DNA of 64,000 nt from Clostridia bacterium (GTDB taxonomy: Bacteria; Bacillota; Clostridia; Oscillospirales; Acutalibacteraceae): the NCBI GenBank assembly GCA_017516445.1, contig JAFXCZ010000013.1:124001-188000 (forward strand), read 5' to 3'. The notes under the pieces were generated by a model. It did not search any database, was not told the origin of the DNA, and worked only from the letters and a program-made list of their open reading frames with translations. Both the position numbers and the translations under genes were made by a program. Each line of letters begins with the position of its first letter. Position 1 is the first letter of the stretch. This document shows, piece by piece, positions 1-7,867 of the stretch.

Positions 1-194
1 TTTCCTGTCTTGATGACGGTCAGTTCTATGAGCCTATTGCCAACAGCTGTTACTCTGCCGCACGCGACGCCATAAACGGCTTGGACCCCTCAGGCGGTGC
101 TATCTACTACTACAATCCCATAACCGCAACAAACAAATGGATTTTAAGCCGAAAGCTTATAACAACAATTGGCAAACACAGATTTTGCGAATAA
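1..194 (+). CDS. SleB/CwlJ-family cell wall hydrolase, C-terminal end only
   Basis: Only the last 63 codons lie in the window; the reading frame enters at base 3 and stops with TAA at 192-194. The peptide contains AARDAINGLDPSGGAIYYYNP, followed by a Trp, an Arg-Lys pair and IGKHRFCE. This is the characteristic end of the SleB/CwlJ (Hydrolase_2) domain, which opens spore-cortex or vegetative peptidoglycan. Spore cortex lysis during germination is the best-known role of the family, though vegetative paralogues exist. No clear terminator follows; the next gene has its own promoter about 55 bp downstream. Confidence 0.85.
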   Translation, partial: SCLDDGQFYEPIANSCYSAARDAINGLDPSGGAIYYYNPITATNKWILSRKLITTIGKHRFCE

Positions 195-250
195 ATTCTG
201 CCTTTTCGTTTATTTTATTTGAGTGGTAAAAATTTTAAAAATAGTTATCC

Positions 251-279
251 TTGACTTTAACGCCAAATAATTATATAAT
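251..279 (+). promoter_or_regulatory. sigma-A promoter of greA-lysS
   Basis: TTGACT at 251-256 and TATAAT at 274-279 are separated by exactly 17 bp, and sit 65 bp upstream of the greA start codon. This is a near-consensus vegetative promoter. Confidence 0.85.
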
Positions 280-343
280 AGTGTTTATTGTAATGTTTAT
301 TTTGGCAAGTCACAGGTAAAATAATGAAAAGGTGGTTTTTATT

Positions 344-820
344 ATGGCAAAAACTATTAAAGTTACCGAAGACGGATTAGCAAAATTAAAGGAAGAGTTG
401 GAAACTCTTAAAACTAAAGGAAGAGCCGATATTGCGGAAAAAATCAAGGTTGCACGCGGCTACGGTGACCTTTCTGAAAACAGCGAATATGACGAAGCAA
501 AGAACGAGCAGGCAAAAATTGAAGCAAGAATTGCAGAGATTGAGGTTATGCTCAAAAACGTTGAAATTATAGAGGACGTAAAGGGCAAAGCAAAGACCGT
601 AGTTATCGGTGTTAAAGTTAAGGCACTTGATATGGAATTTGACGAAGAATGTGAATACCGCGTTGTAGGCTCTACCGAAGCCAACCCCTTAGAGGGTAAG
701 ATTTCGGATGAATCACCGCTCGGCAAAGCATTGCTCGGCAAAAAAATCGGTGACGAGGTTATTGTTGACGCACCTGCAGGTGAATTGAAATTCAAGATTT
801 TGGAAATTACTAAAAATTAG
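344..820 (+). CDS. greA: Transcription elongation factor GreA
   Basis: GreA rescues RNA polymerase stalled after backtracking by stimulating cleavage of the 3' end of the transcript. The 158-residue protein has the normal family length: an N-terminal antiparallel coiled coil (about 1-75), with the acidic tip segment [16 protein letters not shown] near 42-57, then a C-terminal FKBP-like domain ending in the usual PAG-containing strand. A GTG at 332 could extend the frame, but it lies inside the Shine-Dalgarno AAAGGTGG (328-335), so ATG 344 is the start. It is followed after 25 bp by lysS, a pairing common in Firmicutes, and shares its promoter. Confidence 0.97.
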   Translation: MAKTIKVTEDGLAKLKEELETLKTKGRADIAEKIKVARGYGDLSENSEYDEAKNEQAKIEARIAEIEVMLKNVEIIEDVKGKAKTVVIGVKVKALDMEFDEECEYRVVGSTEANPLEGKISDESPLGKALLGKKIGDEVIVDAPAGELKFKILEITKN

Positions 821-845
821 TAAGCTTACTTTAGGAAGTGACATA

Positions 846-2354
846 ATGGAACAAAATAACCAAAAGAATAAAAATAAGGCTCCTGAACAGGATCTTAACG
901 AAATCGTAAAAATCCGCCGCGAAAAGCTTGCCGCTTTAAAGGAAGCCGGTAATGACCCGTTTGTTATCACAAAGTTTGATTTTGATAACGATTCGGCTAA
1001 TATTAAGGCTAACTTCACTGAATTTGAAAATAAAACCGTAAAAATCGCTGGCAGAATTGTTGCCCGTCGTATTATGGGTAAAGCAAGCTTTGTAGGTCTT
1101 TCGGACTCTACAGGTAAAATACAGCTTTATGTTCGACGTGACGATGTCGGTGAAGATGTTTATGCTTCTTTCAAGAAGTGGGATATCGGTGATATTGTAG
1201 GTGTTGAGGGCTTTGTTTTCAAAACCCAGACAGGCGAAATTTCAGTACACGCACAGTCTATAACACTTCTTTCAAAATCACTTTTGCCGCTACCCGAAAA
1301 ATTCCACGGTCTTACCAATAACGACCTTCGATTCCGTCAGAGATACGTTGACCTTATTATGAACGAGAATGTTAAGCGCAACTTTGTTATCCGCTCACAG
1401 TTCATAAAATTCATGCGTAAATACCTTGACGATATGAAATATATCGAGGTTGAAACTCCTGTACTTAACACTATCGTAGGCGGTGCGGCTGCACGTCCGT
1501 TCATAACACACCATAATACATTGGGCATTCCTATGTATATGAGAATAGCTACAGAGCTTCCCTTAAAGCGCCTTATCGTAGGCGGTATGGACCGTGTTTA
1601 TGAGATTGGACGCATTTTCCGTAACGAAGGTATGGATCCCAAGCACAACCCCGAATTTACAACGGTTGAATTATATCAGGCTTATGCCGATTTCCACGAT
1701 ATGATGGATATTGCCGAGGGCATTATCTCGGGCGCCGCAAAAGAAATTTTAGGCACCTATGAGGTTGAATGGATGGGCGAGAAAATCGACCTTACACCAG
1801 GCTGGCGCAGACTTACTATGGTTGATGCCGTTAAGGAATATGCCGGTATTGACTTTGGCGCTATTACCGACGATGCCGAGGCTGTTGCCGCAGCAGAAGC
1901 TATCGGTGTAGAATTAGCAGATACTGCTGACAAGACTTGGGGTAACGCTTTATACGCTTGCTTCGACCAAAGAGTAGAAGAAAAGCTTATACAGCCTACA
2001 TTTATTACAATGTATCCTGTTGAGGTTTCTCCGCTCACAAAGGCTTCACCCGAAGACCCACGCCTTACCGAACGTTTTGAGTTATTTATTTGCCACAGTG
2101 AGCTTGCAAACGCTTATTCAGAGCTTAACGACCCAATTGTTCAGCGTGAACGCTTTATGAAGCAGTTAGAGCTTCGCGAACGCGGTGACGATGAGGCAGA
2201 AATGCTTGACGAGGATTTCTTGACCGCTATGGAATACGGTATGCCCCCCACAGGCGGTATGGGTATCGGTATTGACAGAGCAGTAATGCTTCTCACCAAC
2301 TCCGACACCATAAGAGAAGTAATCCTCTTCCCCACCATGAAGCCGTTAGACTAA
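846..2354 (+). CDS. lysS: Lysyl-tRNA synthetase, class II
   Basis: It attaches lysine to tRNA-Lys in the cytoplasm. The 502 residues have the class II LysRS layout: a short polar leader, an OB-fold anticodon-binding domain (about 60-170, KIAGRIVARRIMGKASF), then the catalytic core. Motif 2 is seen as RIFRNEGMDPKHNPEFTTVE and motif 3 as GMGIGIDRAVMLLT near the end. The start is preceded by AGGAAGTG. It is cotranscribed with greA. The matching tRNA-Lys(UUU) gene lies far away at 52215-52290. Confidence 0.97.
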   Translation: MEQNNQKNKNKAPEQDLNEIVKIRREKLAALKEAGNDPFVITKFDFDNDSANIKANFTEFENKTVKIAGRIVARRIMGKASFVGLSDSTGKIQLYVRRDDVGEDVYASFKKWDIGDIVGVEGFVFKTQTGEISVHAQSITLLSKSLLPLPEKFHGLTNNDLRFRQRYVDLIMNENVKRNFVIRSQFIKFMRKYLDDMKYIEVETPVLNTIVGGAAARPFITHHNTLGIPMYMRIATELPLKRLIVGGMDRVYEIGRIFRNEGMDPKHNPEFTTVELYQAYADFHDMMDIAEGIISGAAKEILGTYEVEWMGEKIDLTPGWRRLTMVDAVKEYAGIDFGAITDDAEAVAAAEAIGVELADTADKTWGNALYACFDQRVEEKLIQPTFITMYPVEVSPLTKASPEDPRLTERFELFICHSELANAYSELNDPIVQRERFMKQLELRERGDDEAEMLDEDFLTAMEYGMPPTGGMGIGIDRAVMLLTNSDTIREVILFPTMKPLD

Positions 2355-2367
2355 TTTAATACACAAT

Positions 2368-2410
2368 AAAAAAACGAGCCATTTACACTTGCTATATAGT
2401 GTAAATGGCT
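2368..2410 (-). terminator. Terminator shared between lysS and the XRE gene
   Basis: Perfect 12-bp arms at 2377-2388 and 2399-2410 enclose a 10-nt loop. On the minus strand the stem runs into seven Ts (2368-2374), a classic intrinsic terminator for the XRE gene. On the plus strand the following TAATTTTA is a weaker terminator for lysS. Confidence 0.8.
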
Positions 2411-2428
2411 TAATTTTATATACAGAAT

Positions 2429-2659
2429 TTAATCTTCCTCTAACAATTTAGAAGGTGATACTTTTAATACCTGTGCAATTTTAAATAAGGTTTCCAAAGA
2501 AACACCACGCACCGTACCTGTGCCTTCAACCTGCCCTACAAAGTTTACACTTTTATCAATAAGCTCTGCGAATGTTTCTTGTGTGTAACCAGCCTTTTTG
2601 CGATAGTAGGCAATTTTTAAACCTAAAGTAATATATTTATCGGCAAATTCTGTTTTCAT
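2429..2659 (-). CDS. XRE-family transcriptional regulator (module 1)
   Basis: A 76-residue, single-domain Cro/CI-type helix-turn-helix protein: LGLKIAYYRKKAGYTQETFA, then a recognition-helix region around SVNFVGQVEGTG, and the C-terminal LKVSPSKLLEED typical of XRE repressors. There is no second domain. It is transcribed away from the SLOG gene at 2797, leaving 137 bp between the two starts. That gap carries alternating GTAAA/TTTAC half-sites over the SLOG promoter, so the simplest reading is a repressor of the pair. The target is inferred, not shown. Confidence 0.88.
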   Translation of the reverse strand: MKTEFADKYITLGLKIAYYRKKAGYTQETFAELIDKSVNFVGQVEGTGTVRGVSLETLFKIAQVLKVSPSKLLEED

Positions 2660-2721
2660 TATTTCGCCTCCCTCATACTATTAGTTTACAAGGAATTAAG
2701 GCATATTATAACTTTCTCAAA

Positions 2722-2747
2722 GTAAATGATTGTTTACAATAAGTAAA
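2722..2747. promoter_or_regulatory. Candidate operator of XRE/SLOG module 1
   Basis: Three half-sites alternate in orientation with about one helical turn between them: GTAAA at 2722, TTTAC at 2733 and GTAAA at 2743. The first two form the dyad GTAAATGATTGTTTAC. More distant copies lie at 2685 and 2775. The middle half-site is the -35 element of the SLOG promoter. Confidence 0.5.
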
Positions 2748-2761
2748 TGTTAATGTATAAT
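2733..2761 (+). promoter_or_regulatory. sigma-A promoter of the module 1 SLOG gene
   Basis: TTTACA (2733-2738) and TATAAT (2756-2761) with a 17-bp spacer. The -35 box coincides with an operator half-site. Confidence 0.75.
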
Positions 2762-2796
2762 AAGTGATAAATAATTTACTTTGGGTGAAGATGAAA

Positions 2797-3285
2797 ATGA
2801 AAACAAATACCTGTTGCTTTTTCGGGCATAGAAAGATAGACGAAACCGAAGAATTAAAAGTAAAACTTAACGAGATAATTGAAAAACTGATTGTAGAGAA
2901 ACAAGTTGATACCTTTCTTTTTGGGAGCAAGAGCAGATTTAATAGTCTATGCCTTGAACTCGTGACCAAAATAAAAGAAAAACACCCGCACATAAAAAGA
3001 GTCTATGTACGGGCAGAGTATCCGCATATAAGTGAGCAGTATAAAAACTATTTGTTGGAAAACTACGAAGACACCTATTACCCCAAAAAGATGATAAACT
3101 CAGGCAGAGCGGTATATGTTGAGCGCAACTATGAAATGATAAACAACAGTCAATTTTGCATATTCTTTTATGATGAAAAATACTCCCCTACCACCCGAAA
3201 AAGCGGAACAAAAATAGCACTTGAATATGCCATAAAAAAGCAAAAGCACATCATTATATTGACTGCAGAAATAACAAACATGTAG
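2797..3285 (+). CDS. SLOG-superfamily protein (DUF1273/YpsA-like), module 1
   Basis: The 162-residue protein starts MKTNTCCFFGHR, the signature opening of the YpsA/DUF1273 branch of the SLOG (SMF/DprA-LOG) Rossmann-like superfamily. An FGSKSRFNSLC segment follows near residue 50, and the C-terminal half ends with SGTKIALEYAIKKQKHIIIL. Family members bind nucleotide-like ligands; no enzyme activity can be assigned. Starts at 2764 (GTG) or 2791 are possible. ATG 2797 has the best spacing from GGGTGAAG. It is divergent from an XRE gene and one of three SLOG genes in this window so arranged. The other two are of the DUF2493 branch and only distantly similar. Confidence 0.72.
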   Translation: MKTNTCCFFGHRKIDETEELKVKLNEIIEKLIVEKQVDTFLFGSKSRFNSLCLELVTKIKEKHPHIKRVYVRAEYPHISEQYKNYLLENYEDTYYPKKMINSGRAVYVERNYEMINNSQFCIFFYDEKYSPTTRKSGTKIALEYAIKKQKHIIILTAEITNM

Positions 3286-3307
3286 AAATACGCAAAATTA
3301 TTCGATG
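3286..3307 (+). repeat. 22-bp direct repeat, upstream copy
   Basis: Identical to 3360-3381, with core ATACGCAAAATTATTCGATG. It lies just before the promoter of the DUF4143 ATPase gene. Confidence 0.85.
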
Positions 3308-3312
3308 TAATA

Positions 3313-3341
3313 TTGACTTGCAGGTAGGGATATGCTATAAT
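3313..3341 (+). promoter_or_regulatory. sigma-A promoter of the DUF4143 ATPase gene
   Basis: TTGACT (3313-3318) and TATAAT (3336-3341) with a 17-bp spacer, placed between two copies of a 22-bp direct repeat. Confidence 0.85.
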
Positions 3342-3359
3342 GATAGCGTAAAAATGCGT

Positions 3360-3381
3360 AAATACGCAAAATTATTCGATG
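3360..3381 (+). repeat. 22-bp direct repeat, downstream copy
   Basis: Identical to 3286-3307. Its left end also forms the small dyad TGCGTAAATACGCA (3355-3368). It lies in the untranslated leader, ending at the Shine-Dalgarno site GAGGT (3381-3385). Confidence 0.85.
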
Positions 3382-3392
3382 AGGTATGCGTT

Positions 3393-4691
3393 ATGATTGA
3401 AAGAAAAAAGTATCTCGAAAAATTAATCAGCAAAAAAGAGAACGGCTTAGTTAAGGTTATTACCGGTATCAGAAGATGCGGTAAATCTTATTTGCTATTC
3501 AATATATATAAGTACTATTTAAGGTCAATTGGAGTAGAGGATGAATGTATAATCTGTCTTGCTCTTGATGACGATGAAAATATTAAGTATCGTAATCCGC
3601 TTGAACTCGGCAAGCATATCCGCAGCTTGACTACCGATGAGAGCAAGACTTATTACGTCTTCCTTGATGAGATTCAAAAGGTTGTCACCATTCAGAATCC
3701 GTATATCGAAGGCGTTGAGGATAAGATTGGTTTTGTCGATGTTGTGCTTGGCCTTATGAAGCACGACAATATTGACGTGTATGTAACCGGCAGTAACTCT
3801 AAAATGCTGTCCTCTGACATTCTCACCGAGTTCCGTGGACGCGGCGATGAGATTAGAGTTAATCCGCTTTCTTTTGCGGAGTTTTATAATGCCTTCGAGG
3901 GAAAAAAGCGCAATGCTTGGAAAGAGTATTACACCTATGGCGGTCTGCCTCTTGTAATGACTAAGAAAAATCACGAAGAAAAAGCGAAATACTTGCAATC
4001 GCTTTTTGATGCAATCTATATCAGCGACATTATGGATAGAAACAAGCTTGTGTATGAAAAATCGGTTCTTGACGATATTCTCAACATCGTTTCGTCTTCG
4101 GTTGGCTCACTTACCAATGCTAACAAGATTACCAATACTTTTAAGAGTGCAAAGCAGATGAATATTGGTGCGCCTACCGTAAACAGATATCTTGACTATT
4201 TTATTGATGCCTTTCTGCTTTACAAAGCCGAGCGCTATGACGTTAAGGGAAGAAAGTATATCGGCTCGCCGCTTAAATACTATTTCAGCGATGTGGGACT
4301 TCGCAACGCTCGACTTAACTTCCGTCAGCAAGAAGAAAATCACATTATGGAAAACATTATTTATAACGAGCTTTGCGGCCGCGATTTCAGCGTAGATGTC
4401 GGTGTGGTGGAGTATTGCTATAAAGACGCTGAGAAAAAGAGCAAACGCACCCAGCTTGAAATTGACTTTGTTGCGAATAAGGGTAGTAAAAAGTATTATA
4501 TCCAGTCGGCATTGACCGTCGCAGACGAAGAAAAGCGTGAGCAAGAAATCCGTTCTTTAAAGCGTGTCGGCGATTCATTTAAGAAGATTGTTGTAGTTAA
4601 AGATAACATAATCCCTTGGCATGACGATGACGGCATTTTCTACATCGGTATAGAACAATTCCTACTCGATGAGAATGCTATGGATATGTGA
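3393..4691 (+). CDS. ATP-binding protein, AAA_14/DUF4143 family
   Basis: A 432-residue P-loop ATPase. The Walker A region is ITGIRRCGKSYLL near residues 22-34, and Walker B is YYVFLDEIQKV near 85. A sensor-like VTGSNSKML follows, then the GRGDEIRVNPLSFAEF segment typical of this family. The C-terminal DUF4143 region carries YFSDVGLRNARL and a nuclease-like end (LEIDFVA...YYIQSAL) resembling PD-(D/E)XK folds. Function in these proteins is unknown; they are often multicopy. The frame is open back to 3318, but ATG 3393 has GAGGT 7 bp upstream. Its promoter is bracketed by a 22-bp direct repeat, which suggests dedicated regulation. Confidence 0.85.
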   Translation: MIERKKYLEKLISKKENGLVKVITGIRRCGKSYLLFNIYKYYLRSIGVEDECIICLALDDDENIKYRNPLELGKHIRSLTTDESKTYYVFLDEIQKVVTIQNPYIEGVEDKIGFVDVVLGLMKHDNIDVYVTGSNSKMLSSDILTEFRGRGDEIRVNPLSFAEFYNAFEGKKRNAWKEYYTYGGLPLVMTKKNHEEKAKYLQSLFDAIYISDIMDRNKLVYEKSVLDDILNIVSSSVGSLTNANKITNTFKSAKQMNIGAPTVNRYLDYFIDAFLLYKAERYDVKGRKYIGSPLKYYFSDVGLRNARLNFRQQEENHIMENIIYNELCGRDFSVDVGVVEYCYKDAEKKSKRTQLEIDFVANKGSKKYYIQSALTVADEEKREQEIRSLKRVGDSFKKIVVVKDNIIPWHDDDGIFYIGIEQFLLDENAMDM

Positions 4692-4809
4692 GAATACGTA
4701 TAAATCTTCTTGAAAAACCTTTTTTTAAGTTGTACGATAAATATGATTTTGAAAACAAAATTATTAATCTGTTTAAAGGAAAATAAAATGTCTATTAGGT
4801 GGTGATTGA

Positions 4810-5349
4810 GTGAAAAAGGTTTTAAGCATTTTGAGAATAGGGTTAGGTATAATCATAAGTGTGCCGATCTTCTTAATTGTATGCATAGGATATTTGCTTT
4901 TCGTTCCTTTCGATATCATCCGTTATCATAAAATGCCGTACTATAAGGACTTTAAAATCAAATATAGATTTTTTATAACTTCCAGCGATATAGTACAACT
5001 CTATAATCGTATTATATTAAAAAGATTACCAATTGAATACATCCGCTATAATAACTATGAGTACTTTATAAAAGATGGTCAGATTCTTTTGTGCGGCTGG
5101 GGTAATGAAGATTACGAACAGATAGATAATGAATGGGTTTTTCATTTAGATGATGATTGTGGTGACACTACAACACAAGCAATGGAACAAGCATTAGCAG
5201 AAGAAAAAGTGTTGCTAAAACCTGAGCACAAAGATTTACCCGCAAAATTTTTGATTTTTTACAACGATATTACCGATGCAGAAAAATTTGAGCAAGCAAA
5301 AAAGTGCCCTTATTTTCATTGCGTTTTTTCAATTGATGAGGACATATAA
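4810..5349 (+). CDS. Membrane-anchored hypothetical protein
   Basis: A 179-residue protein not recognised as a known family. Residues 1-40 hold one or two hydrophobic segments (IGLGIIISVPIFLIVCIGYL). The remainder is a soluble domain rich in Tyr, Asp and Glu (CGWGNEDYEQIDNEWVFHLDDD), with a Cys-containing end (KKCPYFHCVFSIDEDI). GTG start, preceded by AGGTGGTGA. It has its own terminator and stands alone between the DUF4143 ATPase gene and a membrane-protein operon. A cytoplasmic domain tethered to the membrane is the most that can be said. Confidence 0.6.
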   Translation: MKKVLSILRIGLGIIISVPIFLIVCIGYLLFVPFDIIRYHKMPYYKDFKIKYRFFITSSDIVQLYNRIILKRLPIEYIRYNNYEYFIKDGQILLCGWGNEDYEQIDNEWVFHLDDDCGDTTTQAMEQALAEEKVLLKPEHKDLPAKFLIFYNDITDAEKFEQAKKCPYFHCVFSIDEDI

Positions 5350-5359
5350 TGAAATTTTA

Positions 5360-5398
5360 AGGACTATGACACTACCAAATGTCATAGTCCTTTATTTT
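5360..5398 (+). terminator. Terminator after the hypothetical membrane protein
   Basis: Arms GGACTATGAC (5361-5370) and GTCATAGTCC (5381-5390), extended by flanking pairs, then a T-rich tail. Confidence 0.85.
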
Positions 5399-5427
5399 TA
5401 TCACTTGCAAATTTATATTTAAAAAAA

Positions 5428-5466
5428 TTATCGTTTTTCGATAAATAAATTATTGACAAACGATAA
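5428..5466. promoter_or_regulatory. Paired 17-bp operators at the DUF2975 operon
   Basis: Site 1 (5428-5444) is TTATCGTTTTTCGATAA, a near-perfect dyad. Site 2 (5450-5466) read on the minus strand is TTATCGTTTGTCAATAA, differing at two positions. Centres are 22 bp apart, about two helical turns. Site 2 covers the -35 box. A likely binder is the XRE protein encoded by the second gene of this operon. Confidence 0.65.
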
Positions 5467-5481
5467 TTTTAGTGTTATTAT
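5453..5481 (+). promoter_or_regulatory. sigma-A promoter of the DUF2975-XRE-DUF4153 operon
   Basis: TTGACA (5453-5458) and TATTAT (5476-5481) with a 17-bp spacer. An alternative TATAAT at 5479-5484 would give 20 bp. Confidence 0.7.
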
Positions 5482-5513
5482 AATGGCAGAAAAAGGTTTT
5501 GGAGGTAATTTTT

Positions 5514-5981
5514 ATGTGGAATAGAAAAAGGTCAGTAACCCTGTCAATTGTTGTGTGCTTTATCTTTGCTGTGATATTAACAGCCGGTTTGTTTTTTGGA
5601 CCGTGGGCGGTAGTAAAATGGCTTAGCGCCTACCGCGGTTTGAGCGTCGGACTTCCGGCAATTAAAGCGATTTTAACGATTTTTTGTGCTTGCTTTTACC
5701 CAAGTAGTATTTTTGCCTATATAACACTTTACAGTCTTTTAAAGCTGCTTTTCAACATAAAAAAGGACGAGATTTTTATCCCTCAGAATACTAAATATCT
5801 TCGCCGTATTTCTTGGTGCTGTTTTGCAGTAGCCTTTATAACCCTTGTGGGCGGTATTTTTTACATACCTTTTAGCAGTATAGCGATTGCGGCGGCTTTT
5901 GTAGGTCTTATGCTGCGCGTTGTTAAAAACGTTATGCAAAACGCGGTAGAAATTAAAGCCGAAAATGAACTTACTATATAA
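5514..5981 (+). CDS. DUF2975-type integral membrane protein
   Basis: A 155-residue protein with four hydrophobic segments, near residues 9-35, 45-80, 95-118 and 120-145. Size, topology and gene context match DUF2975 proteins, which are regularly followed by a small YozG-like XRE regulator, as here. The biochemical role of the family is unknown. ATG 5514 follows GGAGGT; an upstream in-frame start at 5499 is ignored for that reason. It is the first gene of a three-gene operon with an XRE regulator and a large DUF4153-like membrane protein. Confidence 0.75.
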   Translation: MWNRKRSVTLSIVVCFIFAVILTAGLFFGPWAVVKWLSAYRGLSVGLPAIKAILTIFCACFYPSSIFAYITLYSLLKLLFNIKKDEIFIPQNTKYLRRISWCCFAVAFITLVGGIFYIPFSSIAIAAAFVGLMLRVVKNVMQNAVEIKAENELTI

Positions 5982-5995
5982 AGCGAGGTTTAAAA

Positions 5996-6202
5996 ATGAT
6001 TGAAATAGATTTAGATGTTTTGTTGGCAATGCGCAAAATGACTTCGCTCGAATTAGCTGAAAAAATCGGTATTACACCTGCAAATCTTTCTATACTTAAA
6101 ACGGGAAAAGCAAAAGCCATACGCTTTTCAACACTTGAAGCTATTTGCAAAACACTCGATTGCCAACCCGGTGATATAATTAAATACATAGATAAGGAGT
6201 AA
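5996..6202 (+). CDS. YozG-like small XRE regulator
   Basis: A 68-residue helix-turn-helix protein (RKMTSLELAEKIGITPANLS, then KAKAIRFSTLEAICKTLDCQPGDII), the compact form found beside DUF2975 genes. It lies 14 bp after the DUF2975 gene and 5 bp before the next, so the three are cotranscribed. Paired dyads over the operon promoter make autoregulation likely. Confidence 0.85.
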   Translation: MIEIDLDVLLAMRKMTSLELAEKIGITPANLSILKTGKAKAIRFSTLEAICKTLDCQPGDIIKYIDKE

Positions 6203-6207
6203 ACCTA

Positions 6208-7815
6208 ATGGAAATAGAAAACAAGGCTTTAGAAAACGAAGAATTGCAAAACAATTTGCCGTCATCGCTTTTAAACCTTACTACAAGCGATACAGTTTTT
6301 GTAGTATCTGCGCTTGCTGTAGTTATATTCCTTTCCCTGTTCGGTCTATTCAGCGGATTTGCTCTTGGGTATTTACTATCAGCCACTTTAATGATTATAT
6401 TGTTTACCGTTTATTTCGCAAAGGGTGACAAAGCGCGATTTCTACCCATTTTATGCGGACTTTTAGCTTTAGCCAACGGTGCGATATTTATATGCACAAC
6501 AAACAGCAGTGTGCGGTTTTTCGGTGTTATTATAAGTTTTTTATTATCCCTTGTATGCTTTGACGGTTTTGTAAACGGCACAGCAAGAGGCAACCGCAAA
6601 ACATTTGGAATTTTTTATTCTGCCGCTTCAACCATCGGTAATATAGGGCTTACCTTAAAGTCGATTTTTGCAGGAAATACGTGCAACAAAAAACTAATCG
6701 GCAAGGCGTTTATCGGTTTGCTTTGTGCGGTGCCTGTGCTTATTGTAGTAGTACCGTTACTTATATCTTCCGACGATGCCTTTCGTGGTATGATGAGCAA
6801 TATTTTCAGCAATACCTTTTCTTTTGTTTTAAAAACCATATTCGGCATATCAATTTGTCCGTTTGTTATTTCATACGGTTTTTCTCTCAAATCGGGACGC
6901 ATAGCAAAAATTAAAAAAGGTAATTTTTCAGGCATTGAAAATATATATTTAATTTCATTCTTATCAGCTATAAGTGTATGTTATCTGCTTTATCTTTTTT
7001 CACAGCTTGCTTACTTTTTCAGTGCCTTTAAGGGCTTTTTACCAGATGGCGAAATAACCTACGCCCAATATGCCCGCAAAGGATTTTTTGAAATGTGTGT
7101 TATTGCTGTTATAAATCTTATTATTGTATTTTCCGCATTAATGCTTGCCAAAAAGAAAAAAGACAAGGTGTGCCATACCATAAAAGCAGTAGCAACATTC
7201 ATATCTGTTTTCACTTTAATTATCATTGCTACGGCAATTTCAAAAATGGTGCTTTATATTGATGCTTACGGTATGACAGTACTTCGTCTTACAACAAGCG
7301 CGTTTATGCTGTTTTTGAGCATAGTTTTTATAAGCGTTATCTTACGAATTTATATCAAAAAAATAAACATTATAAAAACTGCTTTAATCACAGCAGGCAG
7401 TATTATACTAATACTCGGCACTGTTAATGTAAACTCAGTTTGTGCACGCTATAATTACGAAAGCTATAAAACAAAAAGGCTTGACACAATTGATATACAA
7501 GAGCTTTACGAGCTTGGCTATGAGGGTATACCCTACATTGTCAAGCTTGTTGAAACCGAAGATTTTTTGGTCGCAAACGAGGCACAGCAGTATTTAGCAG
7601 AAGCTTATTTGTATGATTATTTTGATAATATGGAAAATGCCGAAAGCTTTACTGTGGACGACCTAAAAGCAAACCAGAAAAACAAAGGTTTTGAGCATTT
7701 TAACATACCAAAAGTCACTGCTTATAACAGCCTTTACGAATATATAGAAAGCAATCCTTGGTTCAGCACAATTTGCCAAAGCTATTTTGAAGAAACTGAA
7801 CGGGTATATTATTAG
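6208..7815 (+). CDS. DUF4153/DUF4173-like multi-spanning membrane protein
   Basis: A 535-residue protein with about eleven to twelve hydrophobic segments spread from residue 28 to about 415, then a soluble C-terminal tail of about 115 residues (YETKRLDTIDIQELYELGYEGIPYIV region). This plan fits the DUF4153/DUF4173 group, of unknown function. It is translationally close to the XRE gene (5-bp gap) and ends at a strong terminator. The tail, rich in Tyr and acidic residues, may sense or bind something outside or beneath the membrane; that is speculation. Confidence 0.7.
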   Translation: MEIENKALENEELQNNLPSSLLNLTTSDTVFVVSALAVVIFLSLFGLFSGFALGYLLSATLMIILFTVYFAKGDKARFLPILCGLLALANGAIFICTTNSSVRFFGVIISFLLSLVCFDGFVNGTARGNRKTFGIFYSAASTIGNIGLTLKSIFAGNTCNKKLIGKAFIGLLCAVPVLIVVVPLLISSDDAFRGMMSNIFSNTFSFVLKTIFGISICPFVISYGFSLKSGRIAKIKKGNFSGIENIYLISFLSAISVCYLLYLFSQLAYFFSAFKGFLPDGEITYAQYARKGFFEMCVIAVINLIIVFSALMLAKKKKDKVCHTIKAVATFISVFTLIIIATAISKMVLYIDAYGMTVLRLTTSAFMLFLSIVFISVILRIYIKKINIIKTALITAGSIILILGTVNVNSVCARYNYESYKTKRLDTIDIQELYELGYEGIPYIVKLVETEDFLVANEAQQYLAEAYLYDYFDNMENAESFTVDDLKANQKNKGFEHFNIPKVTAYNSLYEYIESNPWFSTICQSYFEETERVYY

Positions 7816-7831
7816 CTGGTAATAATATTTT

Positions 7832-7867
7832 AATGGCTATGATTTTTAATATCATAGCCATTTTTAA
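7832..7867 (+). terminator. Terminator of the DUF4153 operon
   Basis: Arms AATGGCTATGAT (7832-7843) and ATCATAGCCATT (7851-7862) with a 7-nt loop, then a T run on the plus strand. Confidence 0.85.

Noticed and set aside
4688..4786. Short frame after the DUF4143 gene encoding a hydrophobic-basic peptide ending NLFKGK
   Set aside because: The only start (GTG 4688) overlaps the ATPase end and has no ribosome site; it could be a gene remnant but nothing supports it.
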